The notes under the pieces are model-generated. The model was not told the DNA's origin. It did no database searches and worked only from the letters and a program-made list of their open reading frames with translations. Position numbers and translations under genes: made by a program. Source: Setomelanomma holmii (Eukaryota; Ascomycota; Dothideomycetes; Pleosporales; Phaeosphaeriaceae). Taken from it: a stretch of 64,000 bases of DNA. Shown piece by piece: positions 10,489 through 24,054 of the stretch. The stretch spans positions 1-64,000 of the forward strand of contig ML978242.1 of assembly GCA_010015745.1 (NCBI GenBank), read 5' to 3'. How positions within the stretch are numbered: the first letter of the stretch is position 1; the number at the start of each line of letters is the position of its first letter.

Positions 10489-13400
10489 TCAGAAAATCCA
10501 TTGGAACGACTCCCTGACTTCGAAGCTGAATTTGCTCCTATGATTGCGGTTAGTATGCGGGAATGCAATATTGCATGTGAAATAGGGACGTACCTGATGT
10601 CTGCACTGCTCGCACCAATCAAGACCTCAAAAGCACCCTCCTCTGCGATCCAAGCACCGTTCTGCCCGAGATTGGTATCGAAGTAGCCGACTGAGTACTT
10701 GTTGAGCTGCAGTGTGACATTCTTCGTCTCGCCAGGTTGCAGGAAGACCTTGCCAAAGGCTTGTAGTTCCTTCTCTGGGCGCGGCAGAGTAGACTTGATG
10801 TCCTTCACGTACGCCTGCACAATTTCGTGTGCAGCCGCTGATCCAGTGTTTGTGACTGGGACTGTAATTATGATCCCCTCGGACTCGGACAGAACTGTGT
10901 TGTTGGCAGTAGGCGTTCCATACTCGAAGCTGGTGTACGTCAAGCCATGACCGAAGGGGAAGAGAGGAGCAATCTTGGAGCGCTCGTAGTGCCTGTAACC
11001 AACGTAGATGCCCTCTCCATAGATAGTCTTCAGGTTCTCTCCCGGCCAATTGTGATACGCTGGGTTATCTTCTATTCGCACGGGAAACGTTGTTGGAAGC
11101 TTCCCACTTGGGCTTGCATTGCCGAATAACACGTCCGCGAGAGCATTGCCAGCTTCTTGGCCCTGATACCAAGCTTGCAGGATTGCAGGAGCCTTATGTA
11201 CCCACGGCATCGAGATTGGAGTTCCAGATTGGTTGACAACAACTGTTCGCGGGTTTGCCGCTAGCACGGCCTCAATTAGGCGGTCCTGCGAGCCATTTTT
11301 GGGTAGATCCATTGTTTGCCTGTCGTAACCTTCCGATTCCCACTCGGCGTCGAGACCGACGACGAGTACAGCGACATCGGCATCTCGCGCTACATCGACA
11401 GCTTCCTGGATGCGATCGATTTTGTCTTCCTCTTGGTACCCGATTCGGCACCCACCATAATCGTAACGACGGCCAATGACAGAAACCTTCGATGCGGGTC
11501 GAACTTCACTGGTGCTCTCAATCAAGATCTCAACTGGCTTGCCTTCCTCTAGCTGGATTGATTTCAGCACATCTTCGGATGCTGAAAACATCGCCTCGCC
11601 CTCCTCGATCCAGTCCCAGTTGTCGATGAATAGCTCGCCATTGATGAACATCCGGCCAGGTCCTACGGAAGCAAAGCTAAAGCTGTGGTTACCCGTCGAC
11701 TTCGGTGTCAATGTGGTCTTGACCTTGAATGAGAAGTCGGGCAGTATTTCCATAGGCGCAGAATCCCAGAGCCAGAGATCTGTGCTGACTTTGTGCTGAA
11801 CGACGGCGGGTTCGCCCTTGAACCTGTCACCACGGAAGTACTCTAATCGTACGCCGGTTTCCCCATTTTCTGTCTTGCAGTAAGGCGACGCAAGTGGTAG
11901 CCATTTGGCGTTGTCGCAGCCCGGTGCGAAAGTGACCTCGCCCTTGAATCGATTCTGGACGCCGTCCCACGGTGTGGTTTTGTAGTACGGATTTAGGCCT
12001 GCACTTCCTCCACCACTGGCAATCGATCGCTTGACGTTTGGACCGATCATCGCGATCTTCTTTGCATCCTTGATGGGTAGCACATTGCCTTCATTTTTCA
12101 GTAGAGTTAAACCCTCGATGCCGGCCTGCAAAATCAGGTTTCGCGTCTCAACGTTGTCGATCGATTGTTCGGGTTCCTCTGGAGTCATATTTTCCAATCC
12201 CTTTACACGATCAATAAGGTAGAGTACTCTTGCAGCAGCATCTTCGATGTCTTTCGGGTCCAGCTCGCCGTTCTCGAGACACTCCTTGACCTGGTCGACC
12301 TTCCGCCACTTTGAAGGTCCGGGCATTTCAACATCAACACCAGATTTCAGTGATGGTGCGGTTGCGTAAGTGCCAGTCCAATCGGAGATGATTGTACCAT
12401 CCCATCCCCATTCACCTCGCAAAATCTCTTTGATGGTGTGCTCATACTCATCGGCATGCTTGCCGTTGATCATATTGTACGCACTCATAAGTGCCCATGG
12501 GGAAGCTTCTCTGACGGTAATCTCGAAAGGCCTGAGATAAATCTCTCGCAGTGGTCGCTCGGCAATAATCGCATCGTATGCCTGTCGCTCAGTCTCCTGC
12601 TCGTTGCCAACAAAGTGTTTGATTGTGGCAGCAACGCCCTTGCTCTGAAGTCCGCGTACATACGAAGCAGCTAGTTTTCCAGTGAGGAAGGGATCCTCAG
12701 AATATGATTCGAAGTTTCGTCCACCAAGAGGTGAACGGTGCATGCATACAGTAGGGGCAAGAAGCACATTAGCGCCACGTGCTTTAGTCTCTTCTCCTAG
12801 ATGCCGGCCGATCTCTTCCATCATATCCACGTTCCACGTGGAGGCCATCGAGATCCCGCAAGGGAACAGAGCAGCCTGGTCGGATTAGCTCGTACCGAAT
12901 ACCGTGCCAAGGCGGAGGACTCACGGGTGTGCCGTTAGTGAAGAACTCTCCTCGAGCGCCATTGGGCCCGTCTGACGTCTTGATTGAGGGTATCCCCTTT
13001 TCAGGTATAGCCTTCGTCCGCCAGAAGTCCGCTCCTGCGAGCAATGAGATCTGCGAGGGTCAGCTTACCGAGCTTGGTGCCGCATTCTGCCTCTTTTGAA
13101 TAGATTAAAAATAGTCATGCGGAAAGACTAAGCGAGGGAAGGCATTAGACGTGACCCGATAACCAGCATTGAAAATAGTCGAAGTCGACGTTGCGGAACT
13201 GAAAGCTGTACCCAGAGTCAAGCGTACATGCACTCCGTTCGCTGCCGAATCGAGGTTGAAGCAGATTTGAGAACAAGATCCGCGGCCGCCCAGTTACTTG
13301 CCTGACATTGTGGGCTCCAAGCTCTTTCGGTAAATGTTAAATTTTACGTACCTGCTCCTCCAAAGTCAATTTGGTGGCGAGTTCTCTGGCCCTATCAGTC

Positions 13401-13597
13401 GGTTGCTCGAGAGAGAAGATCTTCTTGCCAGCCATCACGTCTTCTTCTAACGGAGAGTTCTGATCTGGTGTCGTCGCAGGTGTCAGGGACGGAGTGTCAA
13501 GCGTCACGGGCTGGACCTGGATAGTCGCCTGCTTTAAGTCGATGTGTGTGATCTCTCCTTCTGTGGGGCTGGTATTCCCCAGGCTGATAGTGGCCAT
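10489..13597 (-). CDS. GH3 beta-glucosidase with PA14 insert, intracellular type
   Basis: Hydrolyses beta-glucosides by a retaining mechanism. Four exons fit (13597-13352, 13050-12925, 12875-10594, 10537-10489), giving 900 residues. After an unusual 75-residue N-terminal region the GH3 core begins (KLTLEEQ, then ISLLAGADFW across intron 1). GVAATIKHFVGNEQE carries the conserved KHF motif, and the nucleophile is the Asp in IISDWTG at about residue 289. A PA14-like insert sits in the middle (VRLEYFRGDRF... to PGRMFINGELFID), followed by the GH3 C-terminal and fibronectin III-like domains. The last exon encodes RSKFSFEVRESFQWIF, as expected for the family end. No signal peptide is visible, so cytosolic action is inferred. 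Intron 1 is about 300 bp, much longer than the others, so the 5' model is less certain than the rest. Confidence 0.88.
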
Positions 13598-15303
13598 GGT
13601 AGATTATTCGAATTGATGTGTCCTCAGGACTTCGGAGATTCTGCACGAACAGCCGCGCTTCTCGCCACTGCAGCCGGTGCGGTAGATAGAGCGCTGAACC
13701 TGGAGTCGTGCTGTGAGGAGGAAGGAAAAGATCGAAGCAGCGTTTTCAAATGCTGGACGAGCAATTGAAGTAGATTGTCATCTTTTAGTACTCGCGCAGT
13801 GTTGGAATGCGACTATCAATTGGCGCATAGGCCATTGGAGCGTGGACCCAGCAGACACGCTCGAATATGCGGATGTATTGGGAACAAGCCTTGTACCTAG
13901 CGACAGCTCGCAGGCACCACTCAGATCTGCACCTGGTTGCCATTGGCCGGCGGAACGGCAATTAACCGAAGTTAATGCGAGCCCACTTCGATCTCTTGTT
14001 AAAAGAGGCTCTTTAGTTGATGCAATCTAGATCACAAGTTCTGGGGCTTGCCTGTGGCGATTTGCAGGATACATTGCGACAGATGCGGTTCTCGATGCAG
14101 GCTTCTCCAACGTCCTGGTTGGCTCGAGATGGCATAAACCCAGAATTGCCGCGTTGGACCATCGCGAAAGGGTTCGAGGTATGCGCATAGAGCCTGTCGT
14201 GCAGGCCTCGCGGCAATGCCAACCTCCACTATGGTAAGAAGCGCCATTGCTGATTCGACGCCACGAGCCCTGGAAATCCGGTGATAGCGGTCCTAGACTG
14301 CGAGGCGGGGTTGCCAGTTGGTGGGAAATTGTTGTGAGAGTGTGGTTCGTCGGCCCTGGCGGGTTTGGCGTCCGGACATCCATGGATGACGGGCCGTTCT
14401 CTCCGCTAAAACTCCCGCGCCCCAGAAGTCAGCGCTATCACGCTATCAAGCCTCCGGCCCGCCAAGCGGCTCTGATAACAGTCGTCTGTCAACGTCGAAC
14501 CAGGGCGAAACACCACACTTCCGCCCCAGCATGCGCGTGTAGTGCGAGGTAGTCAAAACTACCAGGCCCTACATCACGCCGACACCCATACAAAACGCCG
14601 ATCACATCCTGATCACCATACAGTGCTGTGATATGTATATCAAATGGTGCCAGGATACCTTATTTGGAGCATGCGCCTTCTTCATCTAACGTTCATAATA
14701 ATTCTCCGATGCGTTTGCGTGAGATTAAGACGGTCCCTAAGATGACGTCGCGTGATTTCTTCTGGTATTTACATGCGACTGTCGGCGATATAGATGGTTC
14801 GAGGTACTGTTGTGTATAGTACGAATGCAACTCGAAGCGACACCAGGTCATGCATCAATTTGCTGCCGATGACATGAGCGAAGATGGATAGAGAGCGTTC
14901 CTGTGCAACGTGTATTCAGGGATAGCACAGTGTGGATAATCCCAGGCTACTTTCGTCCCATTAATGCATCACTAAAATAATGCTGAGAATGTACACGGTC
15001 TCTTAAGCTTTTCGTGCTCTGCTAAGGTGTATGGGCAAAAGATTATTGCAAACCCTGGTGGCGATGCTGCTATTAATCCTGGTCTTGCTGAAGATTGTAC
15101 ACCTCAATGCTGGAAGACGTAAACATAGCGAATATCGTGGTCTATAAAGTCTTTGCATTGAACGATAATTCTCTCCAAGCTTTTGGCATGTGCCACCCAA
15201 CTTACTGCCCACCGCTCGTTCCCTTCAATATCCCTGTTGCATATGGCGACCAGGTTTCAACACAACATCTCCAAGCAATAGGCACTGCTCATGATGCTCG
15301 AAT
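13598..15303. other. Intergenic: promoter side of the GH3 gene, 3' side of the myosin gene
   Basis: 1.7 kb in which I see no convincing gene, RNA gene or repeat. ORFs of 60-118 codons occur on both strands but overlap one another and have no recognisable motif. The GH3 promoter should lie in the first part. Confidence 0.55.
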
Positions 15304-18300
15304 CTACCAATCATCACCGCCTTTCTGTCTCCCCTGCATTGCGGCCTGTCTTTGTCGCAGTGCCTCTGCCAGTCCACCAGCAATGCTACCGCTGCTGTCT
15401 CTAGCGCCTCCACTCTCGACAGAGCTTACGCCGCTGCCGCTATAGCCACTATCCCTTGCCGAGTCTCCCGGGCTAGGAGCGGGCTTCCTGCCTACAGGGC
15501 GTTTGGTCGGCGGAGCCGGAGGCTTGGCCTTGCCGTTCACAGGGCGCGCAGGAGGAGCTGGGGGCGGAGGCGGAGGTGCGGGCTTGTATTGTACTTCTTC
15601 AAGGTACGCAGAAGGAGCCCATCCAGACGCTGACTTGTCGAGACGGGACGCGAGCCACCACCCTGTTCAAGATCGTTAGCAGACCGAAATCTTGGCATAT
15701 TGGAGGTGGACAGGGTTGCGTTAGGTACGTACCATTGTTCTCCTTCTGAGTAACCAGGATGATCTCATCCTTCCTGATACTCAGCTCACCTGCAGACTGC
15801 CCTGCGAAATCGTACAGCGCCTTGTACGTTGGCTCTTGCGGTGGAGCAGGAGGTGCTGCTGGCGGGCCTGGCGGCGGCGGAGGAGGTACCCGTGACGTTG
15901 CTGATGAATTACGTGCATGACTTGTGCCATTCGACAGTGCTGCGACTGGCTGAGGCACAGGCCTTGGCTGTTGCGCAGCAATAGGTGCTGCAGCAGGCAC
16001 GAGTCTCGGTTGCGCGGCTGCAGGTGTGGGTACAGGTCTCGATTGCACTGCACGACTGGCAAGCTTTGATGGCCCACCGCCTGGACCACCGGGCCGCAGA
16101 AGCTTGCCCTTTGTGATGGGTTTCGCAGCGATCTGTCGTCCTTTGGGCGTAGCTTTTGATGCGGAGTTTGGTGGTTCTCCGGGGCCAGTGTGTATTGTGC
16201 CACTCTTGTACAGATCGTCACGCGGTACGGTGGGATCTTTGATGACCTTGACATGAGCTGGCTTGCCGGGCTTCTTGTTGTATTCGACGCTGTCATTTGT
16301 GAGTTGCGAGGACCTAAGGATCAGTGGAACGATCAAACTTACGTATCGCCTATCTTTAGGGTTAACGAGCCCCGGAGGACGTTGGTTAGGTGGGTGAAGA
16401 ATTCGGTCTTGAAGATGCAGTTGACGAGTGAGTCTGGCTCTTGCGGTGAACCTACTCCAATGGCGAACCAATCATCCTTCAAGTTCGAGCAGCTGATGTA
16501 CTTGATCGCGCCGACGGGAATGGTTCTTTCGGCTTGAATCTGAACCTGCCTGTTCACGAGGACCTGCTTGACGAGGTAGACGTTCCTCTTCGTTAGGACC
16601 AAGGTCCGAGGCTCCGGCTTACTCGAACGTCCTAGCTTGGAAACGAGCACTTCCGCCCTACACGAGAAGGGCACTTCTTCGCCACCCGATATACCGATAG
16701 CGTTTGCGATCACCTCGCCAGGACCACCTCTATTGCCGATGCCAAGGTAGTCACCCATGAATCTCCGATAGCCGACCAGACTATATCTTCGCCGTTCTTT
16801 GCGGCCTTGAAGGGCTTTGTGACCTTGATCGCGAAGCTCAATGAATTCCTTGCCTCCGTTGAGTCGTCGCCAGAAGCGCTGAATCCGTATCGCACATTCA
16901 GTCCGGTATCGCAGATAATTTCGCCAAGCTCGCTGAATTCGAATAGCCATGTTGTGCCAATAACGGTCACGCATAGTTTCTAGCGCGAAGAGCGTTTCCG
17001 GTGTTTTGATAAAAACTTTCGTGACACCCATCTGGAACTCTTCAGTCGGGATATTCGTGTCCTTGAGGATTTGCTTGGCGCCAGTCTCATAGTCGCTAGT
17101 CCATGTGTACTCCCCAGCATACGAACACTTTGGCGAGAGCAAGAAGAAGCGCTCCACGAACTTGTCGAAGGTCTGACGCGATGCGAAACCAGCTCTCCTG
17201 ATGCGAACGTTCTCTTGTAGACCCAGATATTTGATCTGATGCAGTACATTCGGCTCGTTGTACTCTTTAGGCGACTTGTTCTCGTTCGGCTTGATTGTAC
17301 GGATGTACGATGGACGAGCTTGCATGAGTGTTGTTACCAAGTCGTTTGCAGAAGCTTTGATCTTATCACCAGCGGTTGGTGGCCGCCGCCTGTTGTCCTG
17401 GTCGACTTGATTGGGGAAGAGGGTGTGTATGAATGGGTTACCGCTGTTGCCCAGAAGGTTCAGCAAATCCTTCAACAGCTGATCCTTGTTCTTGTCTGTC
17501 ATGCCATCGATTGCGTACGACACGTCTCCAGCGTAGTGCTTGATCACGAACTGACCTTGCCTAGGCTGAAAATTGGGGTTCGACGACAGCGCGTTTAGTC
17601 TTTGGACGAAAGTTTGGTCGGCGGCAGTGGGGTCTGCATGGGCGGTAGCACACGCGTCGTTGAGTGCTGCGAAGACACCCGGTGGTCGCTTCTCCTCGAT
17701 CAGCTCGCAAACGACCTTATTATCGAAGTACTTGATAGGCGTCCACTTGATTTGTTCGCGCTCATACTCTTCTTGCTCCGCTTTCAGCGTGAGCTGAATG
17801 AAGATTTGCTGCAGCTTTTCGTTGACGTAGTTGATGCACAATTGCTCGAAGCTGTTGCGCTCGAAGATCTCGAACCCGTAGATATCCAGGATGCCTATTG
17901 AGTGAGCAGTGGCGCCTCGTGCTTTCAAAGATACGTTGACGCGCTGAACGATCCAGTCGAAGAGGTTGAAGTAGATCGCTTTCGCAAGTGCATCTCGTAC
18001 TGCTCCTGCCTGGGGGCAATTCAGTGGCACGTCGTACACTGAGCCTCTGCGTCCTCCACGACTTGTCTCCACGATTCGAATCGTAAGAGCTTTGTTGACA
18101 TGCGCAGAGTCCACTTCTAGCAGGTATGCCACGAAGTCAACCACCGATTGGTCTGCGATCTCAGCGTTGCCTTGATTGTCCTCTCGAAAAGATACATTGC
18201 CTAGCCACAGGATGGCCGCAATCATCCGGAATATGTTGTCTTGCTCCGCCTGTTGCAGTCCGATAACCTTCATAGCATTTAATGTATCCTTGAATTCGGC

Positions 18301-19396
18301 GTGATCGTCGATACCTTGCACATCGTAGCATTTTGATCGGCTCGTGTATAGGTAGGACTGCGGTTGTTGTAATCCGAATAGTTCTGCGCTTGTCAATCTC
18401 ACTTCTGGTACGTCCTTTCTTTCTCAACATACCTCGGTACTGCTGTGGTGCCGCTTTTGTGAACTGGTAGAAAATGTGGAAATTGCGCTCGTTCATGATC
18501 TGGCCTACGACTCTCGACTTCTCCAAGAGGTAGTTGTTGATGTTCGCTCCTACAGGCTCACCCTGTGCATTGAAGTGGATTTCAAGGTATTTTCCGAATC
18601 GCGAGGAATTGTTGTTGCGCAACGTCTTTGCGTTTCCGAACGACTCAAGCAGAGGATTGGTGGCCAGCACCATGTCTTTGATCTCCTGAATTGAGGAATT
18701 CGTTCCTCCCGAGACATTTGCGATGTACTGCATCAGCCGCTTCGCAGCTTCTGTCTTGCCTGCTCCGGACTCTCCTGAAATGATTACGCATTGGTTCTCC
18801 TTGTACGCATTCATATTATAGTATGACGATTCGGCGATTGCGAAGACGTGCGGTGGGACCTGTTCTTGTCAGCTCTGAGCTCCCAGCCAAAGCCATGCGC
18901 CGCACCTCGAGTCTGTTCTTGCCCTTGTAACTGTCCAGTACTTGGTCTGTGTATATGCCCACTGCCCGCTGTCAGCAATTTCTCTTTTATGCGCCAGAGT
19001 CCCACATACAGTCGCGGAAGGGATTCACAGACACCAGCACGTGTCCGATGTATGTCTAATCCTCCGTCAGTTGCTGTTGTCCCTCTATCTTCGCATGTCG
19101 GTATAGCGCGGGGCTGTCGCTGGCTTAGGACGCACGTAGATCTCGCCATTCTCGAAGCGCTTCTTCAGATTGTCGTTGATAGCCTCGTTGGAGATCTTGC
19201 TGATCAGCGTGAGATCTGAGACTCCGACTTCCTTCTTCTTGGTGGTCTCGAAGACGGCCTTCTTCGCGAATTGGGACGGTGGCTGGCCCCCGCCAGTGTC
19301 CTTCTTGCGCCCGGCGCGCTTGGATACCTGCACATGGCTTCAGTCAGTGCCAGATTCCTCCATGCAGCAAATGTGCGGTTTTACCTTGGGTGCCAT
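15304..19396 (-). CDS. myoA: Class I myosin (MyoA/Myo5 type)
   Basis: Actin motor of endocytic patches and hyphal tips. Eight exons fit (19396-19385, 19327-19136, 19055-19010, 18961-18906, 18859-18433, 18383-16343, 16289-15733, 15662-15304), giving 1229 residues. The first exon encodes only MAPK. The motor has the P-loop GESGAGKT, and NNNSSRFGKY for switch I. The TEDS-site residue is the Ser in RRGSVYDVP, 16 residues before DALAK. IQ motifs follow (IRIQRAWRNYLRYR, IRIQRFWRR), then a TH1 lipid-binding tail, a Pro/Ala-rich TH2 region, an SH3 domain (YKALYDFAGQSAGELSI, completed by GWWLASR across the last intron), and an acidic GGDDW end typical of Arp2/3 binding. Domain content and length match filamentous-fungal MyoA. 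Confidence 0.94.
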
Positions 19397-20044
19397 GCCT
19401 GGTGCCCAACTTCAAGCTTGATGTCGTGTTCGCGGCGCCGATGGGTATATTGTGGTCGCTGCTATGTTCGGGGTGGCAGCTAATAGTGAATAAAGGCGGC
19501 GAGGGTGAATGGAAGGATGTGTGAAGAGTGTGGCCGCTCGAGTGTTGGTGTGTAAGATTGGCGGGCAGCGTTCCTACGTCGATCTCGCAGCGCAACGCAT
19601 GTCATACCCTGCAACGTCGGCCTCGTCGGAACTGCCACCAGCCCACGCGCCCAGTCGCACAGCCTCGTCTCTGACGCGCAAGCCGTTCGGGCTCGATATA
19701 TTCACACACTTCACACACAAAATTGCTTGGCTGTGAGCATTCGCCGCTCATTACGTGTCGCTCAGTCACCTTAGGCACCCATTTGTGGCATCTGCAGCTA
19801 CGCCCCGGAGACACGAGTCTTTGGAAATGCAAATTTCAATTTCTCAGGTACCTGCAACTGGTAGGCCACCGACATCAAACGCCGTTCCCCTCGATATGCA
19901 ACCGTCGTAAATGAGCGTTCGAACGAAAGCGAACAACGGCTTAAACAACATCGTCGAGGAGAAAAAGACGCCGTGGAAATGCCAGTCGTAGTAGAAATAT
20001 CCCAAACGCCGCCGCTCGCTATGAAAACTTCAACCCGCATCAAA
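19397..20044. other. Intergenic: myosin promoter region and polo kinase 3' flank
   Basis: 648 bp with nothing I can support as a gene. It precedes the minus-strand myosin start and follows the minus-strand polo kinase stop. Confidence 0.55.
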
Positions 20045-22889
20045 TCATGATGAGAAGACGTCGCCACCAAAGCGTCCAACACTGGCCCAGTCAAGTCGTT
20101 TGGTCTCTTCCAACCGCGGACCCGTCCATGAGTGCTCTCGAGGTTCAACCAGACAACCTATACCACCCTCTTGACACCATTCCGCGATGAGACCGTAGAT
20201 GAACTCGATCTTCGCTCGCAGATGGTTGCGCTCCGTCAGCTCCCTATAAGTGTCTTCCTTGTCTGCAGATCCGTACAAGAGCTGCTGCAAAGAGGCCTGC
20301 AAGTCTGCCCGCGACTTCACATACTTCCACGGCACGTTCCTAGTTTCCGCTAGAACTGATGTTGCTTCGTGTTGGAGACATAGAAACTTGCAGTATCCAG
20401 CATCTGCTGATAAGACAAGTTTCGTGTGGTCGGGGAAGTTGAACTGGAAAGAGCCGTCATCGAAACCCCAAACTCCTACATTGCCCAGACGTTGGTAGAA
20501 TTTAACGAAGTTGACGCAATGTGGATCCTTTCTGAACGGGACTTCTTCCTGCGCGATGGTGGCACACATGTACTTTCCGAACTTGTGCCAGACGGTCCGA
20601 ACTTCTTCGATGCGCCGCTTGTCCAATACCTCGATTCGAGTTAGTCCACGGTCCTTCTTCAACGTGGTATAAAAGTCGAGCGAAACATTCTTCGCTTGCT
20701 CTCGGTTTTTCCCGGCCTTCATCAAATGGGAGTATCCATCTGTGGCGAATGCGATGGTGACCGGATTCTGTTCTTCTGCTGTCAAGAGGGTCCCAACAGT
20801 GCCATCGTCAAGCACATATCCGACGCCATATCTTCGGGAGTAGTCCACCCATTTTGACACAAATGGCAGCTGTGGGGGCTGGTCTCGTCTTGACTTAGTA
20901 GGTTTCTTGTCCAACGCCCTGGCGAGATTGTCGCGGAATACGTGTAGGCGAGCTAGCACTGATACAGGATCAGTAGCTGGCATCTCCGTGCTGATGCTTC
21001 GGAAGCGGGGAGTGGGTCGCGTTGTCAATGGCAACGGGGCGGGCTGTGCCTGTTCGATGACTCGAACGTTCGTCTTAGCAATCCTGAGCGGAGGGAGATC
21101 AGGTAGTCCAGTCTCGATGGCCTTTGGCATTTCCTTCACTGTCTCCTTCACTGTGCGCGCCCTTGTAGTTGTTCGCGAATCTCGAGGTACGCGCAATGGT
21201 GCAGGTGCAACGGCTGTAGCCGCAGTCACTCGGCCTGGATTCGATATCTTTCGCACAGCCCGCAGGCGCGTGGGTTGCTTGTCCAACATCCTTACGGGTG
21301 CCTCCGGCTCTTGAACTGGTTCTACGTTCTCTTTCAATGTAGGCATCGATTGCTCCTTCTTTGTTAGTCTGGGCAAACGGCCCTTGGGTCGGTCGTTCCC
21401 AGTAGTAGACACCAGAGCTTGTCCCTCCGACGAGGATTCCTTCTCCTCCGAGATTTCACTCAAGCCACCAGTAGCTTGTTGCGGCCACTGCACGCGTGCT
21501 GGGAATGGCACATAGACGCAGTCCTTCGCAAAAGGTATGTTCGGCTGCTTTCCAGCCTCGATCTCCTTCTGGCAGTCCTTCGCTACAGTCTTGTTTCTCC
21601 TGCTCCCATATGCCCCAAACGACTTTCCTGGCTCGAACTCTCCTACGGCAGATGCCTTGCATATGGCCCACCACTCCTCAGTATAACCACGCTTGATGGT
21701 CAGTGCTGTGGGTGGACGAATCTTGGTCCACTTGGGTATCCGCGAGGTGCACCCACTATCGATTTCGAGCGGAATGTAGCCCAGCTTGAAGAACGGGTGC
21801 GCAACGATTTGGTCGGGGGTCGGTCGCTCATCTTCGTGTACGAGGAGTAGTGATACGATGTCGCGTAGGTCATCTGTGATCTCGTTCGCGAATTTGGCTA
21901 GGTCGGGCCAGGTATACTCGCGGGCCTTGAGCTTTCGGTATATGTCTTCGCGCTTCGCGGCATGGAAGGGTGCACGGCCAACAGCGAGAGTGTACCTGCG
22001 CGCGTAAGTTTTCTGCCTTCGGTGGTGGAGAGCATGGATCCTCACATCATAATTCCGATCGCCCATAGGTCGACCTTCTCGTCGTGACCCTTACCAGTCT
22101 TTTCAAGGACCTCAGGAGCCAAATAGTTGGGCGTTCCACACATAGTAGTTCGTCGAATCGCGCCGTAGTCGCTCTGTGATACAAGGAGTGCGGCCAGCCC
22201 AAAGTCGCCGACCTTGACGTTCATGTCTCGGTCCAGAAAGAGGTTGCCCGTTTTGAGGTCCCGATGGACAATGTTTCGCGTGTGGAGGTATTTGATGGCG
22301 CCGCATGTTTGAATCATGAAGCGTCTGATCTCAGGCATGGTGAAGTATTTCCGCCTCTTGATGGCGTCGGCCAGGGATCCATTCTCGCAGAGTTCCAGGA
22401 CAACGTAGGTGCTTGTCTGAAAGGAAAATGCGCGGTAGAATTCGACGATGTTGGGATGGGCTAATTTCGAGTGTATCTGCAATTCGGTAACAAACTGTGA
22501 CGCGTCAGCAGAAGTCGCGTTGGCGTATGTATATCCCGGTGCACCTTTTGTGCCAGCTTGGGCGGTTCCATCTTGGATTTGACGATCTTCAAAGCGACGG
22601 TGGTGCTAGCCATGTGGTCATGCTGTAGAAGCTTCGCACGGTGGCAGATGGCGAAGCCACCCTTTCCCAGCTGCGGACCCGTCTCATATTGCAGTCCTTC
22701 GGGATCACGCACGATCTCGGGCGGTGCATCGGCGTGGACGGACGGGGCAGACATTTGGTGGTCGAGATTTGAGGTTCGAGGTTCGTGATCGCTGGGCGGA
22801 ACACTACCACCGGTGGTATTGACAAACCCTCCGTTGCTGGGGTTACGAAGTACGAGAACACCAAAGTCTTCGCTTCCGTCCTGCTGCAT
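20045..22889 (-). CDS. Polo-like kinase (Cdc5/PlkA type)
   Basis: Mitotic serine/threonine kinase. Three exons fit (22889-22545, 22494-22043, 21995-20045), giving 915 residues. The kinase domain shows the glycine loop (LGKGGFAICHRA), the ATP-binding Lys in VALKIVK, the catalytic HRD in IVHRDLKTGNLF, DFG in VGDFGLAAL, and an activation segment with TMCGTPNYLAPEVL, the Thr being the usual activating site. A linker of about 250 residues follows, rich in Arg, Lys, Pro and Thr. The polo-box region begins with FVSKWVDYSRRYGVGYVLDDG and ends with PWKYVKSRADLQ and a helical C-terminus. The protein is longer than yeast Cdc5 because of the linker and tail. The start follows in-frame homology; MQQDGSEDF is the first ATG of the exon. 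Confidence 0.92.
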
Positions 22890-23221
22890 GCACCTTGCCT
22901 CACGCGCCTTTGTACCAGTTATGCAGATGGATTGGAATGATACTCTTTGCAGTGAGCTACACGTTCAAGTTGAGAGGTATCACTGCCTCTCGGTTCGTGG
23001 CAGTCGCGGTCGTATTGGAAGGCGCGAATGATGTCGGCCTACCAGACCTCCGAGCTGTCCGCGACCAGCAGGCAACCTCAAATGAAGCTTCAATTCACTA
23101 CCATCAGTGCCATAAAATCTCCCAGCTGTCGCAAACTTGTTCGGATGACATCAAACATGTCTCACGTGCCATGACTTGATTCTCGTATATCAATTGCACC
23201 CACCCTCATCCCGCGACCGAT
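22890..23221. promoter_or_regulatory. Shared divergent promoter, polo kinase and OPA3-like gene
   Basis: 332 bp separate the two divergent start codons, so both promoters must lie here or overlap the 5' ends. No defined transcription-factor site could be assigned by eye. Confidence 0.55.
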
Positions 23222-24054
23222 ATGTCATTGACACTCAAGGTCACCTCGCTCTTTGTGCGGACATTAGCAAAGCCTGTGGCTGTAAGGACCTCATGTCGCA
23301 CAGAGAGCTGTAGCTAATCCGCAACCAGAATGCGATCAAACGAAATGCTCATGAGCATCAACGGTTCAAGCGAGTCTGCGTCAAATTTGCGCAAGGACTG
23401 CATCGCATCGACATGCGCATGCGCCTCGGCCTACTTCAGGATCCCGCAGTTATCGACCGTCAGATAAAGAAAGAGATGCAGGCAGCAGAAGCAGCACGGC
23501 AGAAGGCAGCGACGCCAACTGTTAAGACTGAAGCAGAAATGAAGGCAGACGAGGCTCTGACGGAGAAGGAGAGAGAGGCTATACGCAAGAAAGCTGAAGA
23601 GCGGACCAAACCTCGTATACGACCGCTGTCGGAGCAGAAAGCTATCGAGATGGGCGCGAACTTTGTGGCTGAGACCTTCATTTTCGCAGTCGGCATCGGC
23701 GTGATTGTCTTCGAGCAGTGGAGGCAACGGAGGAAAGCGAGGAATGCAAGAGACGACATACGCGAAGATCTGGAAGAGATGCAGAATGAGTTGAAGGCCG
23801 TCAAAGTAGAATTAGAAGAGATGAAGGCGCGCCATCCAGAGCCTGCACCATTAGGCGGGTTGCTGAAGTTTTGGAAAGGCAACGCAAAGAGCGAAGAAAA
23901 AAAGGTCGAAGAGAAGCCGACCGACTCCAACAAAGCACCGGTTGTTCCGCCGACGACGCAGGCGTCGACACTGGAGCCCTCAAGCAGACCACCGATAGAT
24001 GAAGAACAGCCAACGCAATCTTCGACGCCAGAGCCTACAAATCAAAGAAGCTAG
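23222..24054 (+). CDS. OPA3-like mitochondrial protein
   Basis: Two exons (23222-23281 and 23329-24054) give 261 residues. Exon 1 encodes MSLTLKVTSLFVRTLAKPVA, matching the OPA3 N-terminus; the second exon continues with HRIDMRMRLGLLQDP, the next conserved block. A hydrophobic segment (FVAETFIFAVGIGVIVFEQW) precedes a coiled coil (about residues 160-185). The C-terminal 60 residues are Pro/Thr/Ser-rich and not conserved in the family. OPA3 proteins are mitochondrial and affect organelle shape and lipid metabolism in animals; the fungal role is poorly known. The gene shares a promoter region with the polo kinase. Confidence 0.88.
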
